Source of the DNA: Sporobolomyces roseus
Lineage: Eukaryota; Basidiomycota; Microbotryomycetes; Sporidiobolales; Sporidiobolaceae
Direction of reading: 5' to 3'
DNA: 64,000 bases
NCBI GenBank assembly: GCA_016617785.1
Contig: JADILM010000001.1
Coordinates: forward strand, 3,844,001 to 3,908,000
A program made the translations under genes and the position numbers. Positions 32,859 through 43,396 of the stretch are shown here, one piece after another (the first letter of the stretch is position 1; each line of letters begins with the position of its first letter). A model generated the notes under the pieces. That model was not told the DNA's origin, did not search any database, and saw only the letters and a list, made by a program, of their open reading frames with translations.

Positions 32859-35275
32859 TTACTCAGATTCCTCATCCCCCGAAGACGAATCCTCAACAAC
32901 AACTTCTTCTACTTTCTTCTCTTGCCTCTCCTCTTTCGCCTTCTTCTTCTCCTCGTCCTCCTCATCACCAGCTTCCAAAGCTTTCAAACATGCTTGAAAT
33001 CGTTCCTTGACGAGAGCTGGTTTGGCCGCAAACGCCTCCGCTTCAACGAGTGCTTTCTCCTTCGTCTTCTCTCCGCTGAGACCCATCTTTTCACGAGGAC
33101 TCTGAGTCGACGACAGTTTCGCCGAATGATGTTCTATCGACAGTTCGTACAAGTCTGGTTTGACACTTAAGCGGCTTGACTTCAAGGATCAGTATCAAAT
33201 CAGCAATGAAGATGATGGGAGGATGCTTACTAGAACTTGCCGCCAGGAAGAGGAGCGACCCAGATTGAATCCTTTTTCACGTCGATACGAAGGACCTGAA
33301 CAATCATGCCACAATCAGCGAGGTTTCACGAGGAGGGCGCGAGAGCGAGAGAGACTCACAAGTGATGGCCAAGCAGGGACGGGAATTCCATTCCCCGCTT
33401 TGAACACGACTTCTCCAACTTTGTACTTGCACTCCTTGACTTGAGATCCCGTTTCGTTGGCTGATCCACTCCTAGACGATCTCTGACTATTTGAATCCTT
33501 GACCTGAAGAGCGGAGGACTTTGATGTTCGAATAGTGGTCGATTTCTTTGAGTTCTTCGCGAGTGAGGGTTTCGAAGATGAACCGGCAGAGGAAGACGAG
33601 GGTGCTTTGTTGCGGGTGGAGCGAGTAGTCGAATCTGATTTGGTGGGACGGGAGATGCGAGTCGAGGGTTTGACAGAGGCAGAAGAAGCGGGAGGTTCAG
33701 CCTTGACGACGACTTTCATTCGTGCAGAGCGTCGAGGAGATTTCGATTTCGACGATTCGGAGGATTCGTTGTCACTGTCATCTTGAGCAGGAGCAGGCGT
33801 CTTTGATCGAGTGCGTTTCTGGCCAACGGCCGGATTTTTGATCGATTTCTCCTCCGAAGAGTCCTCGCTACTCGTGTACTCCCTCGAAGCCTTGCCCTTC
33901 TTCGTCGTAGGTCTCTTCTTGGTGGCTCCTCCTCCTCCTTTCTTCGACTTGTCGACCGTCTTGACTTCTTTGACAGCAACTTTCTGCTTCTTCTCGGTCT
34001 GACTTGCTGCGACGGCAGAAGCTTTCTCCTTCCTCTCTCGCTTCTTGCGCTCGAGGAGATCGTCGTCGTCCTCCTCCTCCTCCTCCTCGGCAGATGAAGA
34101 CGGAGGAAGCTCCTTGTCTTGCCCTTTCCCTTTGCCCTTGCCCTTTCCTTTCCCCACCTTCTTCGTAATCTCCTCCTCGTCTGAACCTGACTCCAATTCA
34201 TCGTTCTCACCTTGTCTCATCTCCTCCTGTTTCAACCTCGATTTCTCTTTCGCACTCAACTTGCGTTTCTTCGCTACGACGGGAGAAACGACCGCTTTCG
34301 AGCGTTTCTTGTTCTTCGTTGATGATTCCTCCTTCTCAGCCAACTCATCCGAAGCACCATCATCTTGATCTTGTTGCTTTCCTTTCCCCTTGTCTTGTCC
34401 CTTCGATTTCGATTTCGTAGGTTCCTCCTCCACGATGATGTCGACGACTTTCTTCTTTCCATGTCCCTTCTTCGAGTTGCCCCCCTCTCCCGCCTCCTCC
34501 TCAATCTCCATCTCACTCTGTGCCTCCTCCTCGTCATCGTGATCCATTGAGCCGAGTTGATTCGAAGGAGGCATTTCCATTCCTACTCTCTCTCCTTCCT
34601 CCATCTCCTCATCCTCTTCTTCTCCCTTCAGTGCTTTCACAGCCTCCCGAGCACCACCGTCCTCATCTTGATCAACTGAAGTGTTGGTGGATCCGGTCGA
34701 AGGACGAGGTTTCGAAGAGGTTGAAGTCGAGGCAGAGGTTCTGCGGGAATCGGTTGTCGTGCGAGATGGAGGAGAATGGGAAGACTGTTTCTTGACTGTG
34801 GGTAGTAAAGCAGGTTTCAAATTGTTTGATGAAGGAGGAGAAGCGCTATCGGTCGATTGTTGAGGTGTCAGTCCGAGATTTCGCTTGCAAAGAGCGAGAG
34901 AACAAGGGCAACTCACCTTGTTTCCCTTGTTTCCCTTCTCTCCTGAATCATATCCTTGACTTGACTAATCACCTTGTACAGGGTCTCAACTTGATCCGGC
35001 TTCAAACCACTCCCCATCTCCTTAATCGTTCGCTCAACAATCAAGATCAATTTGCCAACAAACTTGCGATTGAGGTCAACAGTGGGGTTCATCTCGAGGC
35101 CTGGAAGAGCTGGGAGGAATGTGGAAGGTTGAAGAGCGCCACTAGGCATCTCGAGGAAGTAGGCGAATCCACTAGGTTCTGCATCTTTTGGGAGGTTCTG
35201 GGAAGCGGGGAGGGAAGGGAGGAGGTCTTTGAGAGTAGAGAGTACCGTGTTGAGTGATTCTACTGATGGTGCCAT
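32859..35275 (-). CDS. PWWP-domain nuclear protein with long acidic/basic linker
   Basis: Four exons. Exon 1 (from ATG 35275) encodes a helical N-terminal region (LNTVLSTLKDLLPSLPAS; KFVGKLILIVERTIKEM). Exon 2 (33342-34916) is a 500-residue low-complexity stretch of alternating acidic and Lys/Ser-rich blocks with nuclear-localisation-like runs (KKRKLSAKEKSR). At its end begins a PWWP-type beta barrel, YKVGEVVFKAGNGIPVPAWP, continued in exon 3 (SLVLRIDVKKDSIWVAPLPG) and exon 4 (GKFYRLSVKPDLYELS). A charged coiled coil and acidic tail (VVVEDSSSGDEESE) close the protein. PWWP domains read methylated histone lysine and bind DNA, so a chromatin role is likely. The aromatic cage cannot be verified by eye; the motif is PAWP rather than PWWP. 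Confidence 0.72.
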
Positions 35276-35654
35276 ACAAGCTGTACGAGTTGAATGGAGA
35301 GATCAGTTGATTTGGAAGTGAAAGGTAGGAAAGAGAGAGAGAAAAATGACATCTTACCCGAATCCCATCGACACACAGCAATGAATCTGAAGATAACTAC
35401 AATCGGCTTACACGTAGTCACAGAAGCTAGCAAGGACGCGACGCAAGCGACCTGAGCGCACTTTCAGAGAGACTTTTTTCGAGTCTCGCAAAGTAGAAAT
35501 CGCGTCTCTCAGACGGACGAGGAAGGCTTACCTCTCTTGCTAGACGATGAGGATATATTCAACTTCTATAATACTTGCCCTGATTCATACATTGTACAGT
35601 TCCCCTCCCCTCCCCTCTCCTCCTCACTTCCCTCTCCCCCTATCAATTCAGCTC
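35276..35654. other. intergenic, PWWP-gene promoter and uL5m 3' end
   Basis: About 380 bases between two minus-strand genes, with a pyrimidine-rich stretch at 35598-35645. Nothing else is seen. Confidence 0.35.
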
Positions 35655-36605
35655 CTACCGTTTCACGAAAGGTAACCCTACTCCCGACATCAAGGCCCTT
35701 GCCTGATCTTGTGCTCCCCTTCCCTTCGCCGAAGTGATACAGAAGATATTCATGCCAAACGTTTTCGGGTACTGATCCAAATTGATTTCGATTTGAGGGA
35801 ACAAACCCATGGCCTCTGGAGGTAAACCAAACGAGACGACTCCTGAAGTTGCCGAAGTAGATTGACGAGGTTGAGAAGCGGGAGGTAGAGGGATTCCTTG
35901 GAAAGTTTTCAATCGAGGTAAGACGAAATCGACGAGAGTTTCGAGGAAAGTGTACATCGGTTGTCCTTTCAATTCGACTTTGACTCCCGTGGGTGCACCA
36001 GCACGGATCTTGAAGGAAGCGGATTTCTTGGTTGAACGAGTAATGACTAGTCCTTGACCTGAACCTGGACCATACGCTCCTGGATGCTTCGATTGGGGTG
36101 GTTCTCCAGTGACGGCTTCGAACGCCATGAGGAGGGGTAAGAGGTTGGATTTACCAGCGAGAGCGGTTTTCGACATGGATTCGACTACGATGGATTCCAA
36201 TCGGGGGAGGGATTGAGGAGAGACGTAAGAAGGGTTAGGGACGAGGTATCGATTGCCTTTGGGTCGAGGAGGGGCACGGTTTTCAGCATAAGGGTTGTTG
36301 GGGGACCAGATGGGAGCTCGAGAGAGAGGATTAGGAAGGGAAGTAGAGGAAGAGTGGATTTGGTGATTGTAAAGGAGGTAGAGGAGATCGTGAGAGAGGG
36401 ATTGGGTGTAATGATCTTGAATTCTGGATCTCGCTGTATCACCGTAAGATACATTCGCGAGGTGTTCAGTCGATGGGGGAGCGGGAGATGAGGAGGATGG
36501 AGAAGAAGAAGAAGAGGAAGCGGATCTGATCGAGGAGACGAGGGGTACAGCTGGAGAGGTAGTCGCCCGAGTGACAGTCCTTGCCAGATTGACTGCTGCC
36601 TTCAT
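35655..36605 (-). CDS. MRPL7: mitochondrial large-subunit ribosomal protein uL5m
   Basis: Single exon. The frame extends upstream of 36605, but the ATG at 36605 gives a classical mitochondrial presequence (MKAAVNLARTVTRATTSP), so it is chosen, giving 316 residues. A Ser-rich stretch and an Arg/Pro-rich linker follow. Then come the L5 blocks: PRLESIVVESMSKTALAGKS, LLPLLMAFEAVTGEPPQ, ATGVKVELKGQPM-like TGVKVELKGQPMYTFLETLV, DFVLPRLKTFQGIPLP and GLFPQIEINLDQYPKTFGMN. uL5 binds 5S rRNA in bacteria and lies in the central protuberance of the large subunit; fungal mitoribosomes lack 5S rRNA but keep the protein (Mrpl7 in yeast). The start codon lies 90 bases from that of GGC1 on the other strand. 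Confidence 0.92.
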   Translation of the reverse strand: MKAAVNLARTVTRATTSPAVPLVSSIRSASSSSSSPSSSSPAPPSTEHLANVSYGDTARSRIQDHYTQSLSHDLLYLLYNHQIHSSSTSLPNPLSRAPIWSPNNPYAENRAPPRPKGNRYLVPNPSYVSPQSLPRLESIVVESMSKTALAGKSNLLPLLMAFEAVTGEPPQSKHPGAYGPGSGQGLVITRSTKKSASFKIRAGAPTGVKVELKGQPMYTFLETLVDFVLPRLKTFQGIPLPPASQPRQSTSATSGVVSFGLPPEAMGLFPQIEINLDQYPKTFGMNIFCITSAKGRGAQDQARALMSGVGLPFVKR

Positions 36606-36695
36606 GTTGGAAGTGGTTGGACTGAGGAGATGAGGACTCTCGGGACTTTTTTCGAAGAATCTTTCTCCTCTTTCATCTCTCAACCAAATCAAACA
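36606..36695. promoter_or_regulatory. 90-bp divergent promoter of uL5m and GGC1
   Basis: Only 90 bases separate the start codons of two nuclear genes for mitochondrial proteins, so both 5' UTRs and the shared promoter must fit here or reach into a coding region. The plus strand is pyrimidine-rich near GGC1. Confidence 0.55.
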
Positions 36696-38432
36696 ATGTC
36701 TCCTCCTCCCGCCGGTGGTAAAGATTCACATGCTGCTCGTATCTTGGGTTCAGGTACTTCAGGTTAGTCTCTCCTCTTTTCTCGCTTATTGCTTTTATCG
36801 ATTTAGGAATTTGCTCAACCCAATCTTTCCTTATCGCTTGACTCGGGTAATCAGGTATCGCCGAATTGATCATCTTCCATCCTGTGTGAGCTCACCTACA
36901 CTCTCCTCACTTGTATTCGAGCTAATGCGGTTGGATCGGGTAGTGATACCGTCGCAAAGCGATTAATGTCAAACAAGGTTACCGGCGTATGCTTATTGCT
37001 CTCTTTCTGTTCACCGACGACGAGAGCTGACTAGACGAGATTGAGATATACAGAAAGCCATCTCGGAGATCGTCTTCAGGGAACATGCGAAAGCCGCTGC
37101 TGGACAGAAATTCCTTTCCCTCTTCCCCGGTCTCGGTTACGCTGCTGGATACAAAGGTAAGCCTATTCTAGATCCGTACAAGATGTTCATTGGATGCTGA
37201 CACAGGTTCGAGTATACAGTTCTGCAGTGAGTTACGATCAGGATTCTGTCTAATTCCCATTTTCAGTTCTGATTTCGTCTATTCTTCCTCTCTTTCCTTC
37301 TCTTTCTGCAGGCGAGTGTACAAGGTGAGCTTCGACAGTCGCTCAGCGTATTGTACTTCTCATGCTGATAGTTTGTTGTCGCATACAGTTCGGAGGACAA
37401 CCTTACTTCAACGATTTCCTCTCGAAGAACTTCAAATCCAACTTCACTTCAGCGTTCGGAGAGAAGAACGGAAAGGCTATGATGGCTGCTACTGCTGGAT
37501 CGTAAGTACACTACCGCTTCATCCTTGATGAGTGAACAAATACTGATCGAATCGTGAAATAGCTTCACTGGTATCGGAGAAATCGTCCTCCTTCCCCTCG
37601 ATGTCCTCAAAATCAAGCGACAGTACGTTCTACGATTCTCTTAAGCTTTCTAGTGTTATGTAAGACAGAGTGCTGAGGGAAATCGTTCGATCTGTACAGA
37701 ACCAACCCCGAAGCGTTCCGAGACCGAGGATTCCTCCGAATTGTCAAGGATGAAGGATTCTCTCTTTACCGAGGAGCTTCATGGACTGCTGCTCGTAACG
37801 CTCCCGGTTCTTTCGCTGTACGTTTCGCTGTTTTTCTCTCTCACCTCACAACGAATCCTCTCTTCTCGTGATTGAACCCTCGCTGACAGTCGCTCGATAT
37901 GATGTGTAGCTCTTCGGAGGATCCGCCTTCACGAAAGAATACGTATTCGGATTAGAAGATTACCGTTCTGCATCTTGGTACCAAAACTTTATCGCCTCTA
38001 TCGCAGGTTCCGTAAGTCCTCCTCCCTTCCCCTCCTTCGCTTACTCCTACTGATCTAGATGTGGGGGTATAGATCTCTTCAATCGCCATCTCTCAACCTC
38101 TAGATGTAATCAAGACTCGAATTCAAAACCAAAATTTCGAGTCGAAAGTTGGAGGCATGACGGTTATTAGGGAACTCGTCAAGCATGAAGGGTTCGGTGG
38201 ATTCTTCAAGGGTCTCACTCCCAAGATCTTGTACGTCGTCGTCGTCGTTTCAGACTTTCTCAGGATTTCTTGAGAAAATTCATACTTAAATCGTTACTGA
38301 CGCTATTCTCCTTCTTCCTGCAGGGTCGTCGGCCCTAAGCTGATCTTCTCTTTTACGCTTGCCCAAACGTTGATCCCAATGTTTTCCTCTTTCCTGGAAG
38401 CCCCGAAGAGAGACGGCCTCACGAAGGCTTAA
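36696..38432 (+). CDS. GGC1: mitochondrial GTP/GDP carrier
   Basis: About ten exons encode a mitochondrial carrier with three repeats, each carrying the PxDxx(K/R) signature: FHPVDTVAKRLMSNK, LLPLDVLKIKRQTNPE and SQPLDVIKTRIQNQN. Long blocks match yeast Ggc1 rather than other carriers: FLSLFPGLGYAAGYK, VYKFGGQPYFNDFLSKN, FGEKNGKAMMAATAGS and ARNAPGSFALFGGSAF, ending FKGLTPKILVVGPKLIFSF. Ggc1 imports GTP into the matrix in exchange for GDP and is linked to mitochondrial iron homeostasis. The protein has the usual length of about 310 residues and no presequence, as is normal for carriers. The junctions around 37200-37390 are ambiguous by a few residues. Stop TAA at 38430-38432. Confidence 0.93.
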
Positions 38433-39072
38433 AAAATCGCCTCATTTCATTCGCTTCGCCCGCCCCCTCACGTCTCCGCCCAATAGATCTCTCTCCCCTC
38501 CCTTCGACCCATGCCCTCCCACTGCTCCCCTCACCCGCTCTACTACACCCTTCTTTCATCGTTATCGGTTCATTAACGCTTACCCTTTTTCTTTCTTCCT
38601 TTATTCCCTTTACTCGTCGTACCCCTCTCTTATCGCCACCCTCGCTTCTCCCACTCCTATCCTCTTATGTACTTATCCCTTTCAGTCGGTCGTATCGGTT
38701 CTTTCATACCGGGAAAAGCAATTCTTCTCTCTTGCGATGGTTTTTGTATTTGCAACCCAAAAAAGCACCATTCTTCAGCTCACTTTGTCCTGTTGCTCGT
38801 ACGGGCGTCACCCCGCGATCAATCTATGGCAGAGACTCCCTCACGAACTTGGAGTCGTTGCGAAATTTCGAGTTTCGTCTGAAATCGAAAGTTGGAATTC
38901 TTCATCTTCTCCACCTCACCCCGAACCGCCAAATACTCGCTCAAGTGCATCAAGGAGCCGATAAGACCCTGTACAGCCATTCGTACGCACTCGAATCGCG
39001 TTACAATCCTCTGAAACCCTTCATCAAACAAACGTCTCGGCAAACTTCCCTCTTCCCTTCGCACACTCTAAG
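38433..39072. other. GGC1 3' region and promoter of the next gene
   Basis: About 640 bases. The first 220 are strongly pyrimidine-rich on the plus strand and probably form the GGC1 3' UTR. Overlapping open frames at 38667-38964 have no similarity. No RNA gene could be supported. Confidence 0.4.
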
Positions 39073-40482
39073 ATGGAGGACTTCTCGCGTTCCGATCAAC
39101 TCAAAGCAATTCTCTCTCCCTTCTGCTGCTGTCTTAACCGGAATGGAATATCTCTCTCCCCTTCTTCCGATTCCCTCAACAGTCAACTCTCGGATCCATC
39201 CTCTTCCCCTCACAACCGAGATTGGATCAATCAAACGCGTTCAAGGGATCAAGAAGGTGATTCGGAATGGACAAGAGCGAACCGAACGAGAGAAGACGAT
39301 TTGATGAGTTTGCACGAAGGGATCGGGAGAGGAGGGGAAGGGTCAAGATTGAGATTGAGAGGGAGAGGGGGAGATGTCAGTGGAGGTGGCGCTAGTGAAG
39401 GATCGGGATTGACTAGGTGGACCTTGTTCAAGAGTTGGTGGAGAGGTGGGGTGAAGGAGGGGGCGATTCGATTGGATGAGGACGGAGAAGAGGGTATTCT
39501 CGACATGGAGGAGGAGGATCACGAACGACAAGAGGACGAGCGGCGAAGCGGGCGAACTTTCGCACTCGAGGAAGACGAGCCGAGTGCTGTAGCTTCGAAG
39601 ATGAACGAATTCGAAAATGGTTCGAACCGGTCGCAAAGCTCAAGTCGATCCGAGGGGACCACAGTCGTTGGGAATGTCCCGAACGAAGATCGCGAAGCGC
39701 GTCGAGCGAGGAGAAGGGCGAGAAGGAGGGCTAGAGAGTTGGGGATATCGACGGAGGAATTCGAACAAGGAGTCCCAGCGGAACCGAACGAACTTGAATC
39801 GACAACCAACTTCCTCGACGTGCGGACGGGATCGCACCATCGATCTGGGAAGTCGCGGAAAAGTAGTAAGGCGAGCTCGAGAACGTCTTCGTCGGATTCG
39901 AGGTCGAGGGAATTCGATCATGAGCCTCATCAGTCCTTGCCTGTCTTGGAGGAGGAGGAGGATCGATACGGCGATGGACGGGTCAAGAGAAGTCGAAGCA
40001 AGAAAGGGAGTCATCGCAGTGCCAGCAGTGAAGGAGATCGACGCTCGAATGGTTCTTCTCGATCTCGCCGACATCTCGCAGAACAAATCGATCCCCATCT
40101 CGTCCCTCTTCCCATCTCTCCTCGACCGGAAGTGGCTCATGCATCATCGCACGACAGTCCGAAACGTCCTCGACACCGTTCTCAACCTTCGACTTCGACC
40201 GTCTCTTCTTCGTCCACTTCCCGTCGACCGAAGAAGCAACCTCATCTCTCCCCTCTTCACGACTATGCCGAAGAGCCTATCTACTCATTACAAGGACAAG
40301 CAGTCGAGTACTATCAAGACGAGCATGGTCAACTTCGACCGTATCTCCGCGAACCCGAATCGACTTCTTCTCGTCCGATCGACGATCCTGCCACTTCTAC
40401 TCCCTCCTACGATCACATCGGTCTCCTTCCTCCGTTCTCCCCTTCAGAAGAGCCGACAGATTCCATTCCCTCGAACCCTTGA
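39073..40482 (+). CDS. unrecognised 469-residue low-complexity protein with N-terminal CCC
   Basis: Single exon from an ATG at 39073. The N-terminus (MEDFSRSDQLKAILSPFCCC) contains three consecutive cysteines after a short amphipathic segment, which could be palmitoylated and attach the protein to a membrane. The rest is charged and Ser-rich: a tryptophan-containing patch (LTRWTLFKSWWRGG), an acidic stretch, an arginine repeat (REARRARRRARRRARELG) followed by ISTEEFEQG, SR-type segments, and a Tyr/Pro-containing end (EEPIYSLQGQAVEYYQDEHG). Codon choice is like its neighbours. I recognise no family and infer no function beyond possible membrane association. Confidence 0.6.
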   Translation: MEDFSRSDQLKAILSPFCCCLNRNGISLSPSSDSLNSQLSDPSSSPHNRDWINQTRSRDQEGDSEWTRANRTREDDLMSLHEGIGRGGEGSRLRLRGRGGDVSGGGASEGSGLTRWTLFKSWWRGGVKEGAIRLDEDGEEGILDMEEEDHERQEDERRSGRTFALEEDEPSAVASKMNEFENGSNRSQSSSRSEGTTVVGNVPNEDREARRARRRARRRARELGISTEEFEQGVPAEPNELESTTNFLDVRTGSHHRSGKSRKSSKASSRTSSSDSRSREFDHEPHQSLPVLEEEEDRYGDGRVKRSRSKKGSHRSASSEGDRRSNGSSRSRRHLAEQIDPHLVPLPISPRPEVAHASSHDSPKRPRHRSQPSTSTVSSSSTSRRPKKQPHLSPLHDYAEEPIYSLQGQAVEYYQDEHGQLRPYLREPESTSSRPIDDPATSTPSYDHIGLLPPFSPSEEPTDSIPSNP

Positions 40483-40922
40483 GCGAACCTCAGCAGAACC
40501 TCTTCGCCTCTTTCCTCTCCCTCGTCTTCCTCATCGACCTTGAAGTCTTCGCTCTTTCCTTCTTCGTGCTTATCTTTATGAAACCTTATCTTTATTCATG
40601 CCAGTCTGTCGCAATCGGAAGTCTCTCAATCTTCGGGTCCGAGAGGGTTGACTTTCGAGAGAGTCGCATTTTGAGGAACTGATTGCACTGAGATTTCGGA
40701 GAATAAACAGAGATATTTGGGGTAACACGACCAGCGTGTGGAGGGTACAGATGAGGATAGCTTGCAAAGATGCGAAGAAGGAGAAGGAGGCACGAAACGC
40801 TAGTTCTGCAGAAACTTCACTAGTGTTGACCCAGCCAGATTCTCGAAACAGCGACGGTCGTCTTGCATTGGAGCACTTCGTGAATTGAAGTGGGCTGTCG
40901 TACGCGCGAGGTGAGAGTGGAA
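40483..40922. other. convergent intergenic region
   Basis: About 440 bases between converging genes. It could hold a short terminal exon of the minus-strand family member P1 (a GTAAGA donor lies just before its terminal codons) but none could be fixed. Confidence 0.3.
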
Positions 40923-42946
40923 TCAGCGTTCGAGTTCTAGCTCAGAAAAAGAATGGAAAAGAAACGAAGACTCGATTCTTACCACTTCACCCGGGATTGG
41001 AAGTTCTTCAGTCTGACTCAGTCGTTGAAGATACTCAGAAACGATGTTGTGCGAGCCTGCAGAATTTGCGCACTCCAACAATAGTGCGTCGAGCGTCTTT
41101 CGAACCTGCGCACCCCAATCTCCTGTTGGGTCGAAGTTCTCGTATCTGTCGACAACTTGGTTCGCCAGCTCCTCCAGAGTGTCTGATGGCCTTGCTGGTC
41201 GCGTGAAGCTGAAGATTCCGGAAGCATTGACCGCTGATTGACGTCGAAGGTTGATAGGTCGAGTCGTCGAGGGTCGTCGAGCTTGCGAGTAGAGTGAGCT
41301 GATCGACGACGACGAAGGATGAGCAGGGTAGGGAGAGGCTGAGGGAGGTAGGGCGAACGGAGACGGTATTTCTTGAGAGAACGAATGAGAGAGGTGAGGC
41401 GAGAAGTTAGGAGAGAAGTTTGGGGACGAGTGGCCGAATTGTTGAACCTGATAGTTGGTGAGAGGTTGAGGGGCTGTACTGACACGTTGAAGAGGAGCGA
41501 AGGGAGGTTCGGCGAAGGCGGACGAATCGGAAGAGGAAAAGGAATGATTGCGATTCTGTGCGATGAACTGAGGAGAATGCAAGATTTGACCTGGAGTGAA
41601 GGACCCAGCGAGCCCATCTACTGACGACGCAGACTCGCGATGCTGGAGATGTCCTGCGAAGGAGTGAGAGCTTGAAGTCCTCCGAGGTTCGAGCGGAAAG
41701 TTTGGTAAAGAGTGAGTCGAAGATGCCAGGTGACTGAAGGTGGGAGAAGGTTCGGGCGAATCGAAGACTTGGGAAGTCGGCGAAGTACGAGCGTTTGGGA
41801 AGTCGGACGAAGGGAGGAACGTCAACGGGGCGAGATTTGAACGAGAGGAATTTTGCGAGAGAGAAGAATGTCGTTTCGATGGTCTCTCAGGCGTGTCCTC
41901 CTCCGCCTGTCTGCGTGAATGTGCGACGTGAGGACTGTCAGCTTGATGTGCGAGATTGGCTGTTTGTGGGAGTCTCCGTGCTTCGAATGCCGCTCTTTGA
42001 TCTCGCTGATCTGCCTCGAAAATAGAGGCGAGATCGATGCGACATAGATCCTTGAAGGTCAAGGCGTCTGGCTGCATGACATCCGAGCGTGAGCTCCAGA
42101 AGATTGTTCGGAAAAGAGGGACTCACTAAATAAGAATCAACCAGCAATTGTGCTGACACTCCCTCCTCTCGCCTCCGATCGTAGGTTCTGGAGACAGCAG
42201 CGTAACATGCACCCAGAAAGCTGATAACGGATACCTTCTCGTCCTGGATTTCGTCCATTTCGTCGACCAGAACTTTGATAGTTTCGAGCCATCGGTAGTA
42301 ACGAGCTTGTCGAGACTTGTCAGACGTCTCGTGAGCGACGTCGAGAGCGTCACGAGCCGTTTCCAACTTGGAGAAACCAGCGACTTGGAGGGATTTCAAG
42401 TGTTGCGATGAGTCTCCTTGATACTTTTGTAGGGCGATAGCGAGACTGTGAGCATTGCGAGCCGCAGACAGCTTGAGTATCTTCCTCTACGTTGAATGAA
42501 AGCTTGAGTCCCCGATATCGATCAACGTAACCGAGGAGAAGACTTACAGTCTGTTCCCGAAGCCACGAGTTCTTTTCGACGTAGGTTGGCCGCCTGATCA
42601 CAAATCCCATCGTACAGAGCTGCTCAATAGAAGGCTGAAGGGACGGATGAAATGAGCGAACTGTAGTTGAATCGAGGAAGCATTGACAACTTACGAACTT
42701 GGGATCGAAAATATCGGCTTTGAGCTTTTCAATTCTGGTACCGCCTAGGATCGCGAACGCATTTGCCCTCTGTTGGTCACTACACTTGGATTCCCACAAA
42801 TGACGCGTGACGTGAATTCTAAAATGCGAATTCCATGATCTTGCCGTCCAAACTCCGTTGTTGATTGTGTCCCATCCCCATCGTAGAGCGATGTTGTCAA
42901 TTCGATTGAGGAAATCTTGATAGGGGTAGTTGAGAGGTTTCGCCAT
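40923..42946 (-). CDS. unknown W-rich paralogous family, member P1
   Basis: One of four related genes in the window. From ATG 42946 the N-terminal module reads DFLNRIDNIALRWGWD and VWTARSWNSHF and ends at DPKF, where a phase-0 intron follows. Next comes a short exon with SIEQLCTMGFVIRR and NSWLREQT, then a second phase-0 intron. The middle module contains ARYYRWLETIKVLVDEM and VSVISFLGACYAAVSRTYDR, ending at SYL before a third intron. The last exon begins with FKDLCRIDLASIFEAD and then has a 230-residue Ser/Pro/Phe-rich insert (SPNFSPNFSPHLSHSF) absent from P3 and P4. It closes with a C-terminal module containing VVDRYENFDPTGDWG and VSEYLQRLSQTEELPIP. No known domain, signal peptide or membrane segment is seen. 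The true 3' end may lie in a small extra exon. Confidence 0.68.
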
Positions 42947-43396
42947 GATTCAGAGAAGAACTGAAGAGCAGGCAAGAAAAAGTGGGAAGAGAGTAAGTGA
43001 GAAATAGGAAAGAGAAAGACGAATTTACGCCGATTCGCATTCTCAGGAGGTGAGCTGAATAGAGCCGAGGATGAGCGATTGATGGGCGGAAAGATAGGAG
43101 GGACCGCGAGTAACGGTAAGAGACTTTTTCTCGGTAAGAGACTTTTCTCGGTAAGAGACTCTGATTCGCTCAGATCAAACAGAATTTTGTAGCGATTGCA
43201 CGAGGAAGTATAGATTTGAGTAGTAGTAGCAAGACGAAGGAGAGGCAGAAGGAAAGAGAGTTTGGTAACGTATATTGTTCGAAGATTGAGTTTTGCGACT
43301 GAATTCTGCGATTCTTGAAATCCTTAGAGCTTGCGGTAATCAGACGATGCTAGCATCTGTTCAAGTGTTTCGGGCTAAGGGTATTTAACGATATCG
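42947..43396. other. intergenic, promoter of family member P1
   Basis: About 450 bases between P1 (start at 42946) and the end of P2, both on minus. It contains a short tandem repeat (listed separately) about 170 bases upstream of the P1 start. No gene is seen. Confidence 0.4.
43115..43161. repeat. three-copy direct repeat (GGTAAGAGACT) upstream of P1
   Basis: GGTAAGAGACT occurs at 43115, 43133 and 43150, separated by TTTTTC-like spacers, a period of 17-18 bases. It lies upstream of the P1 start and could hold regulator sites. Confidence 0.75.

Noticed and set aside
38667..39304. Plus-strand frames before the 39073 gene
   Set aside because: Overlapping frames without similarity, in a pyrimidine-rich transcript end and promoter region.
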